Positions 61,316 to 64,000 of a stretch of DNA of 64,000 bases are shown here, piece after piece. A program made the position numbers and the translations under genes. Source of the DNA: Chitinophaga pinensis DSM 2588 (GTDB lineage: Bacteria; Bacteroidota; Bacteroidia; Chitinophagales; Chitinophagaceae); the NCBI RefSeq assembly GCF_000024005.1, contig NC_013132.1:8860001-8924000 (forward strand). Direction: 5' to 3'. The stretch's first letter is position 1; each line of letters starts with the position of its first letter. The notes beneath the pieces are model-generated. The model worked only from the letters and a program-made list of their open reading frames with translations, had not been told where the DNA came from and did no database searches.

Positions 61316-62167
61316 ATGAATTATCAGAAAGATCATTTTCCGGTATTGAGCATTCAGGAGTTCAGTCAGGGTAAATCCGAAGACTGCAAAGTACTGTTTC
61401 ATGAACTGCATGGAGAACGATCTATTGATGAAGCCCATAAACATGACTTCTTCATCGCCATCCTCTTCGAAGCCGGACGCGGCACACATACCATCGATTT
61501 TGTCGAACATCCTATTACGGATTTACAGCTGCACATGGTCTTTCCCGGCCAGGTACATCAATGGAAAATAAAAAAGGAGACGGTAGGCTATCAGCTGATG
61601 ATAGAACGGGAAGCATTTGAATCCGTCCTGCCTAACCTGCGCTTTTCATCGGCATTATACCAACGTCATCCTGTGATGACGCTAAAAAAGGGCGCGTATG
61701 AGTCCCTTCTTTACGAATTCCGCTGTGTACAGAAAGAACTTGATAAAAACGAGCCCTTTGAAGCGCTGATCAAAGCCCGCTGCGGTGTTATTGGATTACT
61801 GATCAGCAAAACAGCTGAAAAACGTTTCAGTGATTTCGACATCTACAATTCCAATGCTATTCTGTCGCGCTTCATTAGTCTTATCGACAGATACTTTAAA
61901 GAACAACGCTCTGTTGCCTTCTATGCACATGAGATCAACATCTCCCCCAATTATCTCAATATGGTGTGCAGAAAACAGCTGAATGTCGCTGCTTCCTCCC
62001 TTATACAGGACAGGGTGCTGCTGGAAGCAAAACGACTGCTGAAAACGTCTTCCATGACAGTAAAAGAGATTATCTTTGACCTGGGCTTTTACGATCATGC
62101 CAACTTCTCCAAATTCTTCAAGTCCCATACAGGCATGACGCCATCAGCCTTTAAAGAACTGAAATAA
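61316..62167 (+). CDS. AraC-family transcriptional regulator
   Basis: The 283-residue protein has an N-terminal cupin-like effector domain (about 25-120: HDFFIAILFEAGRGTHTIDFVEHPI, MVFPGQVHQWKI) and a C-terminal double helix-turn-helix (about 195-283). The DNA-binding part contains SVAFYAHEINISPNYLNMVCRKQLNVAASSLI and the AraC signature VKEIIFDLGFYDHANFSKFFKSHTGMTPSAFK. The ligand is unknown. Regulation of the adjacent amidohydrolase is possible but not shown. Confidence 0.94.
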   Translation: MNYQKDHFPVLSIQEFSQGKSEDCKVLFHELHGERSIDEAHKHDFFIAILFEAGRGTHTIDFVEHPITDLQLHMVFPGQVHQWKIKKETVGYQLMIEREAFESVLPNLRFSSALYQRHPVMTLKKGAYESLLYEFRCVQKELDKNEPFEALIKARCGVIGLLISKTAEKRFSDFDIYNSNAILSRFISLIDRYFKEQRSVAFYAHEINISPNYLNMVCRKQLNVAASSLIQDRVLLEAKRLLKTSSMTVKEIIFDLGFYDHANFSKFFKSHTGMTPSAFKELK

Positions 62168-62211
62168 AGCTATAGGCAGATATCCGTTCTATGTTTTATT
62201 TGATAAGTATC

Positions 62212-62258
62212 ATCCTTCATTCATCCTTCGTTGCACGAACGAAAGATGAACGAAGGAT
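62212..62258. repeat. Inverted repeat with 21-bp imperfect arms
   Basis: Arms 62212-62232 and 62238-62258 pair with two mismatches around a GCACG loop. The left arm contains a direct repeat (CATCCTTC twice, 11 nt apart). The apex TTCGTT...AACGAA resembles the apices of the inverted repeats at 392-465 and 32737-32805. It follows the AraC gene. Confidence 0.65.
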
Positions 62259-62302
62259 AACAAATATCTAAAGGGGATTTATAAATAATGCAAGACCTTC
62301 AT

Positions 62303-62518
62303 TTATATCCAGGCCACCAGCTGAAAGGTTTTCATGTCATAAATCAGGATCTGGTTTTTGTCCGTTTTATCATATTTACCATTATCATTGATGTCATAAT
62401 GGCCTGCAACGGTGACAGTTCCCGTCTGCCCCCGGAAAGCCTTTTTCCATAACAGGAATGTTAAAAAAGCAAAAGGGCCGCATTGCTTCCCTTGAGCTGC
62501 TACCCCAATGACTAACAA
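62303..62518 (-). pseudogene. Possible remnant of a secreted protein C-terminus
   Basis: A 71-codon frame on the minus strand ends with TVTVAGHYDINDNGKYDKTD and then NQILIYDMKTFQLVAWI. The D-x-N-D-x-G-x-Y-D pattern is an EF-hand/dockerin-like calcium loop and looks like real protein. The upstream part has no signal peptide or recognisable start. It is more likely the tail of a decayed gene than an intact one. Confidence 0.35.
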
Positions 62519-62577
62519 ACAGTACCCTCAAAACTTTATGTGAAAAAATAAACTAATGCGTCACACCTTCGCCGAGA

Positions 62578-62651
62578 TTGGGGGTAGCTCAAGTGGAAGA
62601 GCATCTGCTCTGCAGGCAGCGGGTTACAGTTTCGATTCCTTGTCCCCTGAC
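62578..62651 (+). pseudogene. Degenerate tRNA, Ala(TGC)-like
   Basis: A cloverleaf can be drawn. Acceptor TTGGGGG pairs with CCCCTGA through G-U pairs, and the D-arm GCTC...GAGC is intact. The anticodon arm TCTGC-TCTGCAG-GCAGC reads TGC but has C at position 33 instead of the universal T and a mismatched closing pair. The T-arm (ACAGTTTCGATTCCTTGT) has an extra base and a broken pair. It is probably a non-functional relic. Confidence 0.55.
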
Positions 62652-62659
62652 CGCCGCTG

Positions 62660-62766
62660 ATGCTGGATGACGCCGCAGCCAGGATCTATGATCCCATTTA
62701 CAGGGGCATACAGGGTGAAAAGCTGGCTGGCAAACTTTTCAAGGACTATATTGAAGTAAACTGGTA
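62660..62766 (+). pseudogene. Remnant of a protein C-terminus next to the tRNA relic
   Basis: A 35-codon frame starting at an ATG and ending in TAA reads like true protein (RIYDPIYRGIQGEKLAGKLF, then KDYIEVNW). It is closed upstream by a stop within the tRNA relic. No family is recognised. Together with the two relics before it, it marks a decayed stretch from about 62.2 to 62.9 kb, which otherwise shows no gene. Confidence 0.35.
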
Positions 62767-62954
62767 AAATACCGGTATCTGAAAAATCAACTACCTTAGC
62801 AGCAATAAATCATTGCCTCTGCAATTCTTCTTCCCATACAGGCATCCCACATTGCCTGGATTTGTATACTAACGGGCGACTTATGACCCGTCTTTACATC
62901 GCAGTACCTGCGATGCTGTTATCATTATGTATATAAATCAAAATAAACACAGAC

Positions 62955-63479
62955 ATGTTTTTCTTAGAAACGGAACGGCTACAGCTGATTCCCCTGACCC
63001 ACGATTTGCTTACGCTTTGTCAACAGGATCGCGCCGCTATGGAGGCGAAACTCGGCCTCAATAAATCTGATATGCGCATCGATCCGCTTTACATGACTGA
63101 ACTGGAAGATGCACTGACCCATTTCTGGATACCCATGACCGCAGCCCATCCTGACAGGTACCTATGGTATACCAACTGGGAAATTGTGCTAAAAGAAGAA
63201 CGGCTGGCGATCGGCGGTATTGGCTTTATTGGCTATCCTGATGAAAATGGACAAACGGAAACCGGATTTATGCTGGATAAGAACTTTCATAGCAAAGGCT
63301 ATGCAAAAGAAGCACTAACCGGCATTACTAACTGGGCTTTTAGCCATGTGGAAGTAAGCACCATTATTGCAAAGACAACAACAGACAATCTTCCCAGCAG
63401 AACACTCCTGGAACGTGTTGGCTTCCTGCCTGCCGGACAGGAAGCAGACCTGTTAATCTATAACAAACAACGCGTCTGA
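62955..63479 (+). CDS. GNAT family N-acetyltransferase
   Basis: The 174-residue cytosolic protein is of the RimJ/RimL-like GNAT type. FLETERLQLIPLT is the family's opening strand, AIGGIGFIGYPDENGQTETGFML follows, and the acetyl-CoA loop is KNFHSKGYAKEALTGITNWAF. STIIAKTTTDNLPSRTLLERVGFLP closes the fold. The acceptor could be an amino acid, aminoglycoside-like compound or protein N-terminus. It ends at a strong bidirectional terminator. Confidence 0.93.
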   Translation: MFFLETERLQLIPLTHDLLTLCQQDRAAMEAKLGLNKSDMRIDPLYMTELEDALTHFWIPMTAAHPDRYLWYTNWEIVLKEERLAIGGIGFIGYPDENGQTETGFMLDKNFHSKGYAKEALTGITNWAFSHVEVSTIIAKTTTDNLPSRTLLERVGFLPAGQEADLLIYNKQRV

Positions 63480-63488
63480 TAATATCAA

Positions 63489-63514
63489 CAAAGACCCGGT
63501 AACCCGGGTCTTTG
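63489..63514. terminator. Bidirectional terminator after the GNAT gene
   Basis: CAAAGACCCGG-TAA-CCCGGGTCTTTG pair over 11 bp; GC-rich core and A/T-rich ends. Confidence 0.85.
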
Positions 63515-63542
63515 CATTTATTAAACAAGCAGAAAAAACAAC

Positions 63543-64000
63543 TTAGCAGAATTCCATCATCAGCACTTTCATATTATCTACGCGTTTTCCAAAACGCTTT
63601 CTGATATACCACCGGTTAAGATAATAACCACCCACACCCAACAATACAGCCAGCACTACTATCCAATATGTGTTCATTCCTGTATACATCAGGGCGCCAC
63701 CTAATGCGACAAAGCTGGTGATGGCAGATATCCACAGATAAAGTCGTAAGGTCTTTTGTGTTTGCTGATATAATGCCGTGACATAGTACCTGATATCTGT
63801 ATCCTTCTGTAAAAGTGATAACCGTATCAATCTTACAAACATGAACAGGCAGGTCAGCAGGTATACTATCCCTCCCAGGTAGATCATATTGAGCGCCATT
63901 GTTACATCAGGTTTATGACTATCCTTTTGAAAAATATTGAATGCTAAAAAGAGCACATTGAAAAATAAAGCCCCCAGTACTAACAACACTTCCCTGATAA
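63543..64000 (-). CDS. Partial membrane protein (5' end outside window)
   Basis: The frame is open to the window edge on the minus strand, so the N-terminus is missing. About 150 residues are visible. There are four hydrophobic helices in two pairs (GALFFNVLFLAFNIF, LNMIYLGGIVYLLTCLFMFV, LYLWISAITSFVALGGALMY, YWIVVLAVLLGVGGYYL). A cytosolic loop (RLSLLQKDTDIRYYVTALYQQTQKTLR) separates the pairs and the tail is basic (NRWYIRKRFGKRVDNMK). I recognise no family. Bacteroidota genes of this kind often follow a sigma factor or kinase, but that cannot be seen here. Confidence 0.65.
   Translation of the reverse strand, partial: IREVLLVLGALFFNVLFLAFNIFQKDSHKPDVTMALNMIYLGGIVYLLTCLFMFVRLIRLSLLQKDTDIRYYVTALYQQTQKTLRLYLWISAITSFVALGGALMYTGMNTYWIVVLAVLLGVGGYYLNRWYIRKRFGKRVDNMKVLMMEFC

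Noticed and set aside
1..64000. CRISPR arrays, transposases, integrases and rRNA genes
   Set aside because: No regularly spaced repeats, transposase or integrase motifs or rRNA sequence were found on reading both strands.

Overview
The window looks like a chromosomal segment of a Bacteroidota bacterium, most likely a member of the Chitinophagaceae close to Chitinophaga. The basis for this is a PorT-type secretion protein, a DUF1501 protein with a type IX secretion C-terminal tail, a DUF1800/DUF1501 pair, a TonB-dependent receptor with a carboxypeptidase-like N-terminus, large RHS proteins, and repeated TAnnTTTG promoter boxes close to start codons. The species call is inference; no rRNA or marker search was possible.

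Layout. 1-8.6 kb: end of an acyltransferase-like gene, a hybrid histidine kinase whose H-box His is replaced by Gln, an M48 membrane protease, dnaX with an internal A10 tract, the pyruvate dehydrogenase E2 gene and a VOC protein. 8.9-17.3 kb: a GbsR/MarR-type regulator and a TIGR01777 gene that share a promoter dyad, a CoA-binding protein, a YkuK-like protein, a lipoprotein, engB, ubiE overlapping porT, pyrC and a short MutS homologue. 17.4-25.4 kb: an AT-rich minus-strand RHS operon of two secreted shaft proteins, a C-terminal zincin-like toxin domain and a candidate immunity protein. 25.9-32.7 kb: comM, an EF-G paralogue with altered GTPase motifs, an ABC exporter, a DUF983 protein and a lipoprotein. 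32.7-40.7 kb: a 69-nt palindrome, a TonB receptor with a small His-rich partner, DUF1501 and DUF1800 genes, a thiolase and tRNA-Lys(CTT). 40.8-43.9 kb: an acyltransferase and a secreted protein of unknown function.

43.9-52.8 kb is a redox-defence region: a secreted peroxiredoxin, a dsbD-thioredoxin-msrA-msrB operon, a membrane protein, an outer-membrane protein, trxB-osmC and a peroxiredoxin-like gene. Five promoters here carry the same imperfect dyad, TTAAC-N4-GTGAA, always in the same orientation and exactly 23 nt upstream of the TTTG of the -7 box. In all five the first base of that box is C or G instead of T. I read this as a dedicated regulon, with either an activator centred near -41 or an alternative sigma factor. 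It is the most interesting signal in the window.

52.8-64 kb: lpdA divergent from a threonine-aldolase-like gene with two copies of a palindromic operator between them, an EamA transporter, a lipoprotein metalloprotease, a TlpA-type lipoprotein, an amidohydrolase followed by an AraC regulator, a decayed stretch with a degenerate tRNA and gene remnants, a GNAT acetyltransferase and a partial membrane protein. No CRISPR array, rRNA, transposase or intact prophage was seen.
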